Notes under the pieces: generated by a model | What the model was told of the DNA's origin: nothing | The model's database searches: none | What the model saw: the letters and a program-made list of their open reading frames with translations, nothing else | Position numbers and translations under genes: made by a program | Source of the DNA: CAVTOA01 sp963736285 | GTDB taxonomy: Bacteria; Actinomycetota; Actinomycetes; Mycobacteriales; QHCE01 | Length of the DNA stretch: 64,000 nt | Assembly: GCA_963736285.1 (NCBI GenBank) | Contig: CAVTOA010000003.1 | Coordinates: 1,433,831 to 1,497,830 of the forward strand | Reading direction: 5' to 3' | In this document: positions 7,858-16,191 of the stretch, piece by piece | Position numbering within the stretch: position 1 is the first letter of the stretch | Layout of the letters: every line of letters starts with the position of its first letter

Positions 7858-8586
7858 ATGCTGTCGGTTGTGGGGGAAACAGTGCGCTACACGTACCGGC
7901 TGCGCCCCGGCGCGACGGCGGTGGCCGCACTGACCGCAGAGTGGGGCCGGTGCCGCTGGCTGTGGAACGAAGCCGTCCACCAGCAGAAGGCCCGCCGCAA
8001 GCCGACGTTCTGCAAGCTGTCGAAACTGCTGACCGAGGCCCGCAGCCGTAACGCTTGGCTGCGCGAGGGCTCGCAGGTCGCCCAGCAACAGACCCTGCGC
8101 ACCTATGCGCTTGCATTGCAGCACTCTTTCAAGGTCAAGGGGCGGGGGCGGCCAACCGTCAAGGCGAAGAAAAAGACCCTGCCCAGCCTGGAATACACCG
8201 TGCGGGGCTTCGCCGTCGGCGATGAACGGCTGAGGCTGGCCGGTGGTATCACCATTCCGGTGGTGTGGTCCCGTGACCTGCCGTCCGCTCCGTCCAGCGT
8301 GCGGGTCTACCAGGACTCGCTCGGACACTGGTACGCCTCGTTCGTAGTCCGCCGCGACACCGAACCGGCCCCGGACATGGACGGGTCGATCGGGGTCGAC
8401 TGGGGTGTGAAGGCCACCGCGACCACCACCGACCCCTCGTATGACCTGCCGTACCTTGGACACCGGAAACGCTGCGCTGCTGAACTGGCGAAAGCCCAGC
8501 GGAAGATGTGCCGCCGCCGTAGGCCGAGAGGCCACGCGCAGTCGGCCGGGTACCGCAGGGCGAAACAGCAGACCGCCAAGCTGTAA
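7858..8586 (+). pseudogene. tnpB: TnpB (RNA-guided nuclease ancestor), 3'-truncated
   Basis: 242 residues against about 370-400 for intact TnpB. The N-terminal WED/REC-like part (VRYTYRLRPGATAVAAL, CRWLWNEAVHQQKARR) and the first RuvC motif GSIGVDWGVKATAT are present. The sequence stops at QQTAKL, before the bridge helix is complete, so the RuvC Glu and last Asp motifs and the zinc finger are missing. Nuclease activity is not expected. The 3' end and right-end guide-RNA region are gone as well. It diverges from tnpA with 26 bases between the starts. Confidence 0.88.
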
Positions 8587-8787
8587 AACAGTTCACGAAA
8601 ACGCCAGCTAGCTGCGAACCTTGTTCGCTTGGCATTCCCGCCTGGTGTCATGCGGGCGGGGGACACCGCTGCGTGATCCAGCTCGGCGTGCGCGAGGGGC
8701 GCCCTTTAACGAATTCGCACTGTTTACCGGGGCTGGTGTCTGGTAAGGCTCGAAGTGCGGAAATGGCACCGGGGTCGGGAGGACACA

Positions 8788-9795
8788 ATGAAAAAGTTCG
8801 TTAATGCCCCTGATCAGATGATTGCCGAGGCGTTGCGAGGCGTCGCCGCGGCACATCCCGATTTGGCGGTGGACGTGAACAACCGGGTGGTCACTCGTGC
8901 GGGCGGGGCCACAGCAGGCAAAGTCGGGATTGTTTCTGGTGGTGGCACGGGTCACGAGCCGCTCCATGCTGGGTTTGTCGGATACGGCATGTTGGACGCG
9001 GCGTGCCCGGGTGAGGTCTTTACGTCGCCAGTTCCGGATCAAATGTTGCGGGCAACCCAGGCCGTCGATGGTGGCGCTGGCGTGCTGCACATTGTCAAGA
9101 ACTACACCGGGGACGTTCTCAACTTCCAGATGGCGGCTGAACTCGCCGCAGATGACGGTGTGGACGTGGCATCCGTGGTCGTCGCCGACGACGTCGCCGT
9201 GCAAGACAGCCTGTACACGGCCGGCAGGCGTGGTGTGGGGGCCACGGTTTTTGTGGAAAAAATGGCAGGGGCACTGGCTGAGCAAAAGGCCGATCTGTCC
9301 AGTGTGGTGAATGTGGCGCGCAAGACGGCCGAGTCGTCGCGCAGCTTTGGGGTGGCGCTGACGGCGTGCACCACGCCCGCGAAGGGTGAACCCACGTTCG
9401 ATTTGCCTGACGACGAACTTGAGCTCGGCATTGGCATTCACGGCGAGCCTGGGCGGGAACGTCGCAAGATGATGCACGCCAACGAGATCGTCGAGGCGAT
9501 GGTGCAAGCGATTTTGGAAGACATAGCGGACACTCCGGTGGGCGCCGGCGACCAGCTGATCGTGATGGTCAACGGCATGGGTGCCACACCGTTGCTGGAG
9601 CTCTACTTGGTGTATGCCGAGGTGGAACGGCTCTTGACGAAGACAGGTGCGTCAGTAGCGCGGAGGCTCGTGGGCAATTACATCACCAGCCTGGACATGG
9701 CGGGCTGCTCGCTCACAGTGTGTCGGGCTGACGAACAGCTGCTGGAGCTGTGGGACGCACCAGTTCAGACGCCCGCGTTGCGGTGGGGCCGGTGA
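8788..9795 (+). CDS. dhaK: Dihydroxyacetone kinase subunit DhaK
   Basis: 335 residues. Binds dihydroxyacetone covalently through a His and presents it to DhaL for phosphorylation. GIVSGGGTGHEPLHAGFVGYG contains the conserved GHEP substrate loop near residue 55, and ELGIGIHGEPG near 220 holds the substrate-linking His. ATG at 8788 is preceded by GGGAGG; an in-frame upstream start at 8755 lacks support. The stop overlaps dhaL's GTG by 4 bases. First gene of a dhaKLM operon. Confidence 0.96.
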   Translation: MKKFVNAPDQMIAEALRGVAAAHPDLAVDVNNRVVTRAGGATAGKVGIVSGGGTGHEPLHAGFVGYGMLDAACPGEVFTSPVPDQMLRATQAVDGGAGVLHIVKNYTGDVLNFQMAAELAADDGVDVASVVVADDVAVQDSLYTAGRRGVGATVFVEKMAGALAEQKADLSSVVNVARKTAESSRSFGVALTACTTPAKGEPTFDLPDDELELGIGIHGEPGRERRKMMHANEIVEAMVQAILEDIADTPVGAGDQLIVMVNGMGATPLLELYLVYAEVERLLTKTGASVARRLVGNYITSLDMAGCSLTVCRADEQLLELWDAPVQTPALRWGR

Positions 9796-10532
9796 GCCCG
9801 CACGCCGTCAACGATGGGGGCCAGAAAAGCAATGGTGGCTTGGACGGTGCGGCGTTCCGGGATTGGATACTCCGCATCGCAGCCGCTATCGACGATAACG
9901 CCAATGAACTGACCACATTGGACTCCGCCATTGGGGACGCCGATCACGGGGTGAACATGCAGCGAGGGTTCCATGCTGTCCGTGAGGCTTTGGTGGCGAA
10001 GACGTCAACACGGGCGTCGTCGGTGGCCCAGGGGGAGTCTGCCGGGAGCGGTGACGGCCTCACGCCGGGAGCAATTTTGGTGTTGGTGGGGCGCACTTTG
10101 GTCTCTAAGGTCGGCGGCGCTTCCGGGCCGTTGTATGGAACCGCGTTTCGCGCTGCGGGGAAATCGCTCGGGGACGACCCAATAGTTGACGCGCAGAAGC
10201 TGTCCACTGCGTTGCAAGCAGCCTTGGTCGGTATCCAAACGTTGGGTTCGGCCAAGGAGGGTGACAAGACGATGGTGGACGTGCTTGCCCCCGCGGTCAC
10301 GGCGTATGCCCGTGCGGTCAAAAACGGGAGCGGCTTGGTGGGCGCCTTGGTGGTCGCCGATAACGCGGGAAAAGACGGCGTTACTGCCACCATTCCCATG
10401 CGGGCGCACAAAGGTCGTGCCAGCTACTTGGGGGAGCGGAGCATCGGGCACCAGGATCCGGGAGCCACTTCCATGTCGCTCATGCTTAGTGAGTTGTACG
10501 AGGTCGCGCTCGCGCGACAGGGACACTCATGA
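9792..10532 (+). CDS. dhaL: Dihydroxyacetone kinase ADP-binding subunit DhaL
   Basis: 246 residues. Carries the permanently bound ADP that receives phosphate from DhaM and passes it to dihydroxyacetone. LDSAIGDADHGVNMQRGF near residue 45 supplies the Asp residues for the two Mg ions; GGASGPLYGTAF and the closing IGHQDPGATSMSLML are family signatures. GTG at 9792 overlaps the dhaK stop. It is slightly longer at the N-terminus than usual DhaL (about 210). Confidence 0.95.
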   Translation: MSPHAVNDGGQKSNGGLDGAAFRDWILRIAAAIDDNANELTTLDSAIGDADHGVNMQRGFHAVREALVAKTSTRASSVAQGESAGSGDGLTPGAILVLVGRTLVSKVGGASGPLYGTAFRAAGKSLGDDPIVDAQKLSTALQAALVGIQTLGSAKEGDKTMVDVLAPAVTAYARAVKNGSGLVGALVVADNAGKDGVTATIPMRAHKGRASYLGERSIGHQDPGATSMSLMLSELYEVALARQGHS

Positions 10533-10569
10533 CCAAGCCAACGACGAATCTGGGTATCGGGGAGCGGCC

Positions 10570-11025
10570 ATGACGGCACTGGCTACAGATGAGGGTTTGG
10601 CGTCTGTGGGGGACGACACCACGGGCGGATCGCGGGTGGGCATTGTGTTGGTGTCGCACAGTCCACGGTTGGCGGCGGCGGTGGCTGAGTTGGTGTCCTC
10701 GTTGGGCGCGGGTGAGGCCGTGGTGGTCACGGCCGGGGGAGCAAACGATGGGCAGTTCGGCACCAGTGACGAGCTAGTGGCGGAAGCTATTCGGGCCGCG
10801 GACCGCGGCGTGGGAGTCGTGGTGATTCCAGATCTGGGTAGTTCGGTGCTGACAACGAAACGCTTGTTGCTCGACGACGAGCGGCATCTGCCGGCGCAGG
10901 TGCGGATAGCTGACGCGCCATTCGTGGAGGGCGCGGTGGCGGCGGCATCGGTCGCGTCGGTGGGCGTCAATTGCGACGTGGTGTTAGCGGCGGCCGAGGA
11001 GGCCAAGCGCATCCCCAAGGTGTGA
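10570..11025 (+). CDS. dhaM: PTS-dependent DHA kinase phosphotransferase subunit DhaM (EIIA-mannose fold)
   Basis: 151 residues: an N-terminal extension of about 25 residues, then GIVLVSHSPRLAAAVAELV with the phospho-accepting His in VSHS, and VGVVVIPDLGSSVLTTKRLL. It transfers phosphate from HPr/EI of the phosphotransferase system to ADP on DhaL. Only the EIIA-like domain is present; the HPr and EI-like extensions of E. coli DhaM are lacking, so an external HPr is needed. ATG 10570 follows GGGGAG; a preceding 37-base gap separates it from dhaL. Confidence 0.9.
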   Translation: MTALATDEGLASVGDDTTGGSRVGIVLVSHSPRLAAAVAELVSSLGAGEAVVVTAGGANDGQFGTSDELVAEAIRAADRGVGVVVIPDLGSSVLTTKRLLLDDERHLPAQVRIADAPFVEGAVAAASVASVGVNCDVVLAAAEEAKRIPKV

Positions 11026-11080
11026 CGTGATTGAACGTCAGCTACCTCGGGGAGACTGTAACGACGTGAGGGCCGCAGAG

Positions 11081-11099
11081 AAAAGTTAGTCTAACCTGT
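11081..11099. promoter_or_regulatory. Possible DtxR/IdeR-type iron box
   Basis: GTTAGTCTAACCT at 11085-11097 matches the core of the consensus TTAGGTTAGSCTAACCTAA in all but its central base, though the outer left flank is poor (AAAA). It lies about 110-170 bases before the next plus-strand gene. A second, better box fronts the siderophore operon at 31208. Confidence 0.45.
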
Positions 11100-11207
11100 G
11101 TGGGAAGAATCTCGCCAGTGAAGCCAAACTATTTCTCACTATGTAGGTAATTTTGTCCAGTTTTAGTGACTTATCTGAGTTCATTTCTCACAATAATGAT
11201 CAGCTAA

Positions 11208-11909
11208 GTGTCAGCGGTCGAGCGGACACAGTCACCGACAATAGCTGGGGTGGGCACAGTGGGCAGGATTGAACGCGAAAATGCCGGTGTCGTGAAGTAC
11301 ATCTGGTACCCGGGCGAGCTAAAGGATTGGAAGAAAGCGGGTGTGTCGGTGGGTGCCGGTCTTGGTGCCGGGTTACTGGCGGGCATTCTCACGCAGAGTG
11401 TGTTGATCGGCGTCATTGTGGGCGCCTCACTCACCGCGGGCATGAGTGGTTACTCGTTTGGTCAAAAAGACGCAAAGGCACTTGTCCATTTCGGGAGTCT
11501 GAAGACAGCAGAGACCCCACGGGCGCTCTGGCGTGCGTTGGTTAAGGGCTTTGGCACGACGCTGGCTGCCGTGCTGGTGGTGCATGCGGCAGAAAGCGGC
11601 ATCGCGAGCTGGCTGTTGCCGATGGTGCCGGCCATCGTGGCGGCGCTCGCACATCAATTCGGCATGGCACATGTGCGTTTGGCGGAAGAGAAAGCCGCTC
11701 AGAAAGAGGCTAAGAAAGAAGAGGAGCGGGAGCTGCTACGGCAAGCTTTGGAGGCTCGAGACCGCAAGGCGGCGGCAGCAGCGAAAGGTGTGGAAGCGAC
11801 CGACGACGAGAGCGTGGCCGCGATCAAGCCGACCACTATTGAGATCGCTCCGTCGCAACGCCCCGAAGCGCCCGAGCCAACCACCCAATCTGACCCCATC
11901 GCCGCCTGA
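11208..11909 (+). CDS. Hypothetical membrane protein with charged coiled tail
   Basis: Up to 233 residues. Two hydrophobic pairs (AGLGAGLLAGILTQSVLIGV, then VIVGASLTAGMSGYSFG; later TTLAAVLVVHAAESGIASWL, LPMVPAIVAALAH) predict about four membrane segments, followed by a Lys/Glu/Ala-rich likely coiled coil (EEKAAQKEAKKEEERELLRQ) and a Pro/Thr-rich end. No family recognised. The start is uncertain: GTG codons at 11208, 11250 and 11259 are possible, and the last has the best Shine-Dalgarno-like sequence (GGGGTGGG). It follows a possible iron box, so iron control is conceivable. Confidence 0.65.
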   Translation: MSAVERTQSPTIAGVGTVGRIERENAGVVKYIWYPGELKDWKKAGVSVGAGLGAGLLAGILTQSVLIGVIVGASLTAGMSGYSFGQKDAKALVHFGSLKTAETPRALWRALVKGFGTTLAAVLVVHAAESGIASWLLPMVPAIVAALAHQFGMAHVRLAEEKAAQKEAKKEEERELLRQALEARDRKAAAAAKGVEATDDESVAAIKPTTIEIAPSQRPEAPEPTTQSDPIAA

Positions 11910-11965
11910 GCTCCTCCGCCAGCTCTGTTGGCTTCGTCCGCAAGGCATGCTTGAGTAGACGCCGG

Positions 11966-12000
11966 TGAACCTGGCCGGTCACGTGTAACGGTCAGGTTCA
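11966..12000 (+). terminator. Hairpin downstream of membrane protein gene
   Basis: TGAACCTGGCCG pairs with CGGTCAGGTTCA (12 bp including one G-U) around an 11-base loop. There is no T-tract, so it would be an I-shaped terminator or mRNA 3'-stabiliser, common in high-GC actinomycetes. Confidence 0.5.
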
Positions 12001-12059
12001 GCGATTATCACCATTGTCAGCCGTCGCCGGTGTGAGTGCGCGATGGAGAGGAGCACGTC

Positions 12060-12365
12060 ATGCTGGTTGCGTTCTCGGTGTCACCGCTAGGTGGGGACGA
12101 ACAAGTGGGAGCACTCGTCGCTGAAGCGGTGCGCGTGGTGCGCGCCAGTGGTTTGCCTAACCATACTGATGCCATGTTCACCACCATCGAGGGTGAATGG
12201 GACGAGGTCATGTCCGTTATTAAGCGGGCGACTGAGGCGGTACAGGCACGAGCTCCCCGGGTCAGTTTGGTGATTAAGGCTGACATTCGACCCGGCGTTA
12301 CCGGTGCTATCGAGTCCAAAGTGGAGTCAGTGGAGCGACGCTTGCGGGAGACGGCCGCTCAATAG
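12060..12365 (+). CDS. Thiamine-binding/UPF0045 (MTH1187/YqgV) family protein
   Basis: 101 residues. The motif FSVSPLGGDEQVGALVAEAV, the central HTDAMFTTIEGEWDEVMSVI and the KADIRPG segment match the small UPF0045 ferredoxin-like fold proteins that form tetramers and, in homologues, bind thiamine or related ligands. ATG at 12060 follows GGAGAGGAG; the upstream in-frame ATG at 12036 would add eight unconserved residues. Monocistronic by spacing. Confidence 0.85.
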   Translation: MLVAFSVSPLGGDEQVGALVAEAVRVVRASGLPNHTDAMFTTIEGEWDEVMSVIKRATEAVQARAPRVSLVIKADIRPGVTGAIESKVESVERRLRETAAQ

Positions 12366-12489
12366 CCGTCCGAGACCTGACGCGTGCTCGTAGCGGATTG
12401 TTCGATGCGTGCGGAACTCCACGGTGTGCGGCGGCGACTACCTGCTTAGGTCTTCTATGTTTGCCTACCGCATGAGGTTTTGGACGACG

Positions 12490-13053
12490 ATGGCACGACG
12501 TACACACCGCTTAACAACGGTATTAGTGATGGTGATCACCGCAGCGCTATGTGGCGTTTTCGCTGTGCCCGGCCTCGCCGTGGCACACAGTCGATTGATA
12601 AGTACCAACCCGACTGACGGTTCCATCGTGCGGCAGCAAAAGTCCACTGTGGACTTTACTTTTAATGAAGTCGTCCAACGTGATTACAGCACCATCGTGG
12701 TGCGCGGACCGGGCGGCGTTTCTTATAGCCGCGGCAACTTGCGCGTTGTTGACACCACGGTTACTCAGCCGATCTATCCACTGCGCTCGGGAAAGTACAC
12801 AGTGGACTGGCGGATCGTCTCCGCCGACGGCCACCCCGTCCAAGGCGAGTTTGTCTTCACCGTCGCGTTGCCTAGTGACCAGGAGCCCACCGTAGGGCCC
12901 CCGTCAAAAACCCACTCCGCTGACGATGACGCGGCTCACGAGAGCGATAATCGGTCCAGCTCATCGTGGATTGTCTGGGGGATCGTGGTGGTAGTAGCGG
13001 TAGTGGCGACAGCCGGGTTCGCCGTGCTGGGTCGTCGGCGGCATCGTCGATAG
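12490..13053 (+). CDS. copC: CopC-domain copper-binding secreted/anchored protein
   Basis: About 187 residues. A signal peptide (VLVMVITAALCGVFAVPGLA) is cleaved before HSRLISTNPTDGSIV, which puts the CopC N-terminal copper-ligand His at the mature terminus, as in the family. The beta-sandwich closes with WRIVSADGHPVQGEFVFTV, containing the second His site. A C-terminal transmembrane helix (WIVWGIVVVVAVVATAGFAV) plus RRRHRR anchors it, as in YcnJ-type CopC. Alternative ATGs at 12457 and 12472 are possible. The copD-ctaG gene begins 2 bases after its stop. Confidence 0.9.
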   Translation: MARRTHRLTTVLVMVITAALCGVFAVPGLAVAHSRLISTNPTDGSIVRQQKSTVDFTFNEVVQRDYSTIVVRGPGGVSYSRGNLRVVDTTVTQPIYPLRSGKYTVDWRIVSADGHPVQGEFVFTVALPSDQEPTVGPPSKTHSADDDAAHESDNRSSSSWIVWGIVVVVAVVATAGFAVLGRRRHRR

Positions 13054-13055
13054 TC

Positions 13056-15320
13056 ATGACGAGTCAGCATCACTCAGACAAAGCAACCCACGGGCCCGCC
13101 TCGGTGCGCAAAGACGATAGCGCCTCGCGGGCTGTGTCGAGTCGCGCAGAGCCGGCCGTGGCATCAACGGCGGGTGGCGCGCGGTTCGGCGGGACGAGGC
13201 TTCGCGGTTGGCTCTTACTCGCTGTCGGGTTCGTCGTGGGTGTGGGCGCGCTGGTAGCCGCGCTGCGCATCGGTCGCGCGATCGATGTCCAGCAATTCCC
13301 GGGCATCCCCAGTGCTGGACCGCTCACCATCTGGGGGCTCCCCGTCATACGAGCGCTCGGTGAGGCGACGGCCATGGCTGCCGTGGGGCTGAGCGTCACC
13401 GCCGCCTTTTTTGTGCCGACGGACAACAGAGCGGTTTCTGCTCTCGGTTATCGGCTCCTAGGGCGAGCTGCCTGGTGCGCCCTGATCTGGTCCCTCTCGA
13501 CCGTGGCCTTGTTGGTATTCACCCTCTCTGACGTGTTGGGTCAGCCTCTCGCCGCCGTGGGTTCACCGCGAATGGTGCTGCACTTTGCCACCTCGGTTGG
13601 GCAGGGGCAAGCGCTTGGCGTGGAAGCGGTGTTGGCGCTGGTGGTGGCGGTAGGATGCCGGTTGACGCTGTCGCGTGATGTGGCCGCGTTATTGGCGATC
13701 GTGGCGGTGGTGGGGGTTCTCCCGCCCGCGTTGTCCGGCCATTCAGCGGCTGCGGGAAATCACCAACTTGCGGTGACGAGCTTGTTGTTCCATATCGGCG
13801 GGGCGTCGTTATGGGTGGGCGGCCTGATTGCGCTATTCATGGTGCGCAATGCCACAGTGCTAGCTTCGGTCGCTGCCCGATACAGCCGTATGGCGCTCGG
13901 CTGTTTTGTGGTTGTCGCGGTGAGCGGTATCGGAAACGCCTGGGTTCGCCTTGGCGAGGTTGGTCAGCTATGGAGTTCGCATTACGGCTGGTTGGTGTTG
14001 GCCAAGTCTGTCGCGCTGGTGGCTCTGGGGTGCGTCGGCGTGGCACATCGCACCCGGACATTGCCTATGCTCCACAGTGGACGCCCGAGGGGCTTTCGTC
14101 GATTTGCGGCCGGGGAGGTGTTGGTTTTTGCCGCCACGGTAGGTCTGGCGGTGGCGCTCTCCCGCAGTCCGACGCCGGTGCCCCGCAACCCCACGCCGAC
14201 CGACACTGCCACCGATATCGTGGGCTTCTCGATGCCAGGCGCCCCGACGGCGGGGCGCATGCTGGGCGATGTTTTGCCAGACCTCTTCTTTGTCTCCGTG
14301 GTGGTAGTCGGGTTGTGGGCGTACCTGGCTGGGGTGTGGCGCTTGCGCCGGGCAGGTCACCGTTGGCCGGTGGGGCGCACGCTGTCGTGGATATGCGGAC
14401 TGCTCATATTGGGTGCTGTCACCAATCTGGGTGTCGCGCGGTATGCCTACATCCTGTTCAGCGTCCACATGACGCAGCACATGGTGCTGTCGATGCTCGT
14501 GCCGATCCTGCTGGTGTTGGGTGCGCCGGCCACGTTGGCGTTGAGAGCGGTTCGGCCGTCACCTGACCCAGCGGTGCGAGGTCCGCGTGAGTGGCTGTTG
14601 CTGTTTCTGCATAGCCGGTACATGCGGGTGATGTCGCATCCCATCGTGGCGGGCGCGCTCTTTGTCAGCAGCCTGTATGGCCTGTATTTCAGTTCGCTGT
14701 TCGAGACCGCGATGCGGTACCACCTTGGCCATCTGCTGATGTTGACCCATTTCGTGCTGGTCGGTTATCTATTCTTTTGGGTGGTCATTGGTATAGACCC
14801 GGGGCGACGAAACCTGCCACATCCAGTACTCATGTTGGTCCACTTTGGAGCAATGATTTTCCATGCCTTCTTTGGTGTGGCGCTCATGCAGTCCACACAG
14901 GTGATTGCCTCGTCGTGGTTTACGCCGTTGCACCCAGCATGGGGGGCTTCGTTGCTGTCTGACCAAGGGCTTGGTGCCGGAATTACCTGGGCGTTTGGTG
15001 AGGTGCCCAGTGCGATCGTGTTTGCGGCGCTAATCGTGCAGTGGATTCGGCAAGACGAGCGGGAACAACGTCGTTTGGATCGCGCCGCCGATCGGGCAGA
15101 GGCGAAGGAGCGAGCACGCGTAAGCGCACTGACCGCCGTGCCCGCGCAGAGCAATGTTTTTGCCTCGGTCGGCGCGGGTTCGTCCAATGAGAGTGCCTCC
15201 TATGCCTCCCATGTGGAGTCAGGCGGAGAAGAGTCGGACGAACCCGATCCCGACGATGCTCATGCCCAGTACAACGCCTTCCTGCGTGGTTTGCACGACC
15301 GCGATCAGGGTCAAGCCTGA
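13056..15320 (+). CDS. CopD copper-transport domain fused to CtaG/caa3 assembly domain
   Basis: 754 residues with many membrane helices. The first part (residues about 45-380) is a CopD-like domain (PALSGHSAAAGNHQLAVTS, LLFHIGGASLWVGGLIALF with paired His). The second part (about 400-690) is a CtaG-type domain (YILFSVHMTQHMVLSMLVP, GHLLMLTHFVLVGYLFFWVV, MIFHAFFGVALM) that inserts copper into cytochrome oxidase in homologues. A charged tail rich in Asp/Glu ends the protein. This fusion is common in actinomycetes. With CopC it forms a copper import/delivery unit. ATG 13056 sits 2 bases after copC. Confidence 0.92.
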   Translation: MTSQHHSDKATHGPASVRKDDSASRAVSSRAEPAVASTAGGARFGGTRLRGWLLLAVGFVVGVGALVAALRIGRAIDVQQFPGIPSAGPLTIWGLPVIRALGEATAMAAVGLSVTAAFFVPTDNRAVSALGYRLLGRAAWCALIWSLSTVALLVFTLSDVLGQPLAAVGSPRMVLHFATSVGQGQALGVEAVLALVVAVGCRLTLSRDVAALLAIVAVVGVLPPALSGHSAAAGNHQLAVTSLLFHIGGASLWVGGLIALFMVRNATVLASVAARYSRMALGCFVVVAVSGIGNAWVRLGEVGQLWSSHYGWLVLAKSVALVALGCVGVAHRTRTLPMLHSGRPRGFRRFAAGEVLVFAATVGLAVALSRSPTPVPRNPTPTDTATDIVGFSMPGAPTAGRMLGDVLPDLFFVSVVVVGLWAYLAGVWRLRRAGHRWPVGRTLSWICGLLILGAVTNLGVARYAYILFSVHMTQHMVLSMLVPILLVLGAPATLALRAVRPSPDPAVRGPREWLLLFLHSRYMRVMSHPIVAGALFVSSLYGLYFSSLFETAMRYHLGHLLMLTHFVLVGYLFFWVVIGIDPGRRNLPHPVLMLVHFGAMIFHAFFGVALMQSTQVIASSWFTPLHPAWGASLLSDQGLGAGITWAFGEVPSAIVFAALIVQWIRQDEREQRRLDRAADRAEAKERARVSALTAVPAQSNVFASVGAGSSNESASYASHVESGGEESDEPDPDDAHAQYNAFLRGLHDRDQGQA

Positions 15321-15358
15321 ATAGGCCGCACCTCACGGCTGGCCGTCACGTTGTTGGG

Positions 15359-16009
15359 TCAATATCCGACAGTGAATTGCCGGTTTACAAACCGCGCATT
15401 CTCCGCCTCGTCGATGAGTGCGACCGCGAAGTCTTCCATGGAGATCATGCTTTGACCGTCTGCGCCAATGACTGGTTGGTCTCTGCCGATGCGGTAGTTT
15501 CCGCTGCGTGCCCCGGGCTCGATATCGCGGGGAGGGCTCAGATATGTCCACTTAAGATCGTTGAACGTTCGGTAGTAATCAAGAGCGGCAGCTTGGCCGA
15601 GCGCCTCGCTCCGGAATGCCTGCGGATACGACGGACTGTCCACCACGCGCGAACCGTCGGCGAGTTTAAGAGTTCCAGCACCCCCGACGACGATGAGTCG
15701 CGGAGCCTCCGAACCGAGCATGAGTAGTGCGGTGGCAAGGGATTCCGCCGCGCGCCGATACAGGGTGTAGTCCGGGTTATGGTGTCCGGCGCCGACCGCA
15801 CTTACTACGACGTCCTGGCCTTTGCATATCCCGGCGACCGAGCCCGAATCGAGCACATCGCCGGTAATCACATTGAGTTGAGGTGGCCGGCTCTTGAGTC
15901 GTTCGGGGTCGCGCACAAGGGCGGTCACCTCGTGTTGACGACGCAGCGCTTCCTCGAAGATCCTTCGTCCAATGTGTCCGCTGGCGCCGATCACCGTGAT
16001 TTTCGCCAT
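15359..16009 (-). CDS. NAD(P)-binding Rossmann protein, NmrA/atypical SDR type
   Basis: 216 residues beginning MAKITVIGASGHIGRRIFEE, a G-x-x-G-x-x-G dinucleotide site. VSAVGAGHHNPDYTLYRRAAES and LIVVGGAGTL resemble YwnB/YesF-like reductases. No catalytic Tyr-x3-Lys is obvious; the substrate is unknown. ATG at 16009 is preceded by GGGAG and begins the fold; the frame extends 53 codons upstream but those residues are not conserved-looking. Confidence 0.88.
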   Translation of the reverse strand: MAKITVIGASGHIGRRIFEEALRRQHEVTALVRDPERLKSRPPQLNVITGDVLDSGSVAGICKGQDVVVSAVGAGHHNPDYTLYRRAAESLATALLMLGSEAPRLIVVGGAGTLKLADGSRVVDSPSYPQAFRSEALGQAAALDYYRTFNDLKWTYLSPPRDIEPGARSGNYRIGRDQPVIGADGQSMISMEDFAVALIDEAENARFVNRQFTVGY

Positions 16010-16123
16010 GCCGTGCTCCCGTCGCCGTTGTCGTGCCGACATCTTGTGGGTGTCGTGAGCGCCCCCCGCGCTCTGAGCCATTAGAAGCGTTACCGGCGCA
16101 CTAAGGAAGACGCGACGCGCTAC

Positions 16124-16178
16124 TTTTTGCGGATTGCCCGCAATTTTGCCGCGCAAAATTGCGGGCAATCCGCAAAAA
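16124..16178. repeat. 26-bp perfect inverted repeat with 3-base loop
   Basis: Left arm 16124-16149 (TTTTTGCGGATTGCCCGCAA, then TTTTGC) and right arm 16153-16178 are perfect complements around CGC. It lies 13 bases beyond the lysX stop and before the promoter of the downstream reductase gene. The T run is on the 5' side of the stem and As on the 3' side on both strands, so it is not a standard intrinsic terminator, though it may still act as one without a T-tract. Confidence 0.85.
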
Positions 16179-16191
16179 AGCTGGGGAGGTG

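Larger units (their letters stand above)
7390..8586. mobile_element. IS200/IS605-family element, incomplete at the tnpB end
   Basis: Divergent tnpA (minus) and tnpB (plus) with a subterminal hairpin at 7400-7420 at the tnpA end, the arrangement of IS605-type elements. The tnpB side ends abruptly at 8586 and no matching right-end hairpin was seen before dhaK, so the right end has been deleted. Exact left boundary is not fixed; the PIN relic is interrupted near it. Confidence 0.8.

Noticed and set aside
13811..14566. 251-residue ORF in another frame of the CopD-CtaG gene
   Set aside because: Lies entirely inside a well-supported membrane protein gene; Arg/Gly-rich noise typical of high-GC shadow frames.
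16124..16178. Calling the 26-bp palindrome a normal intrinsic terminator
   Set aside because: Us lie in the 5' arm of the stem on both strands and no free T-tract follows.
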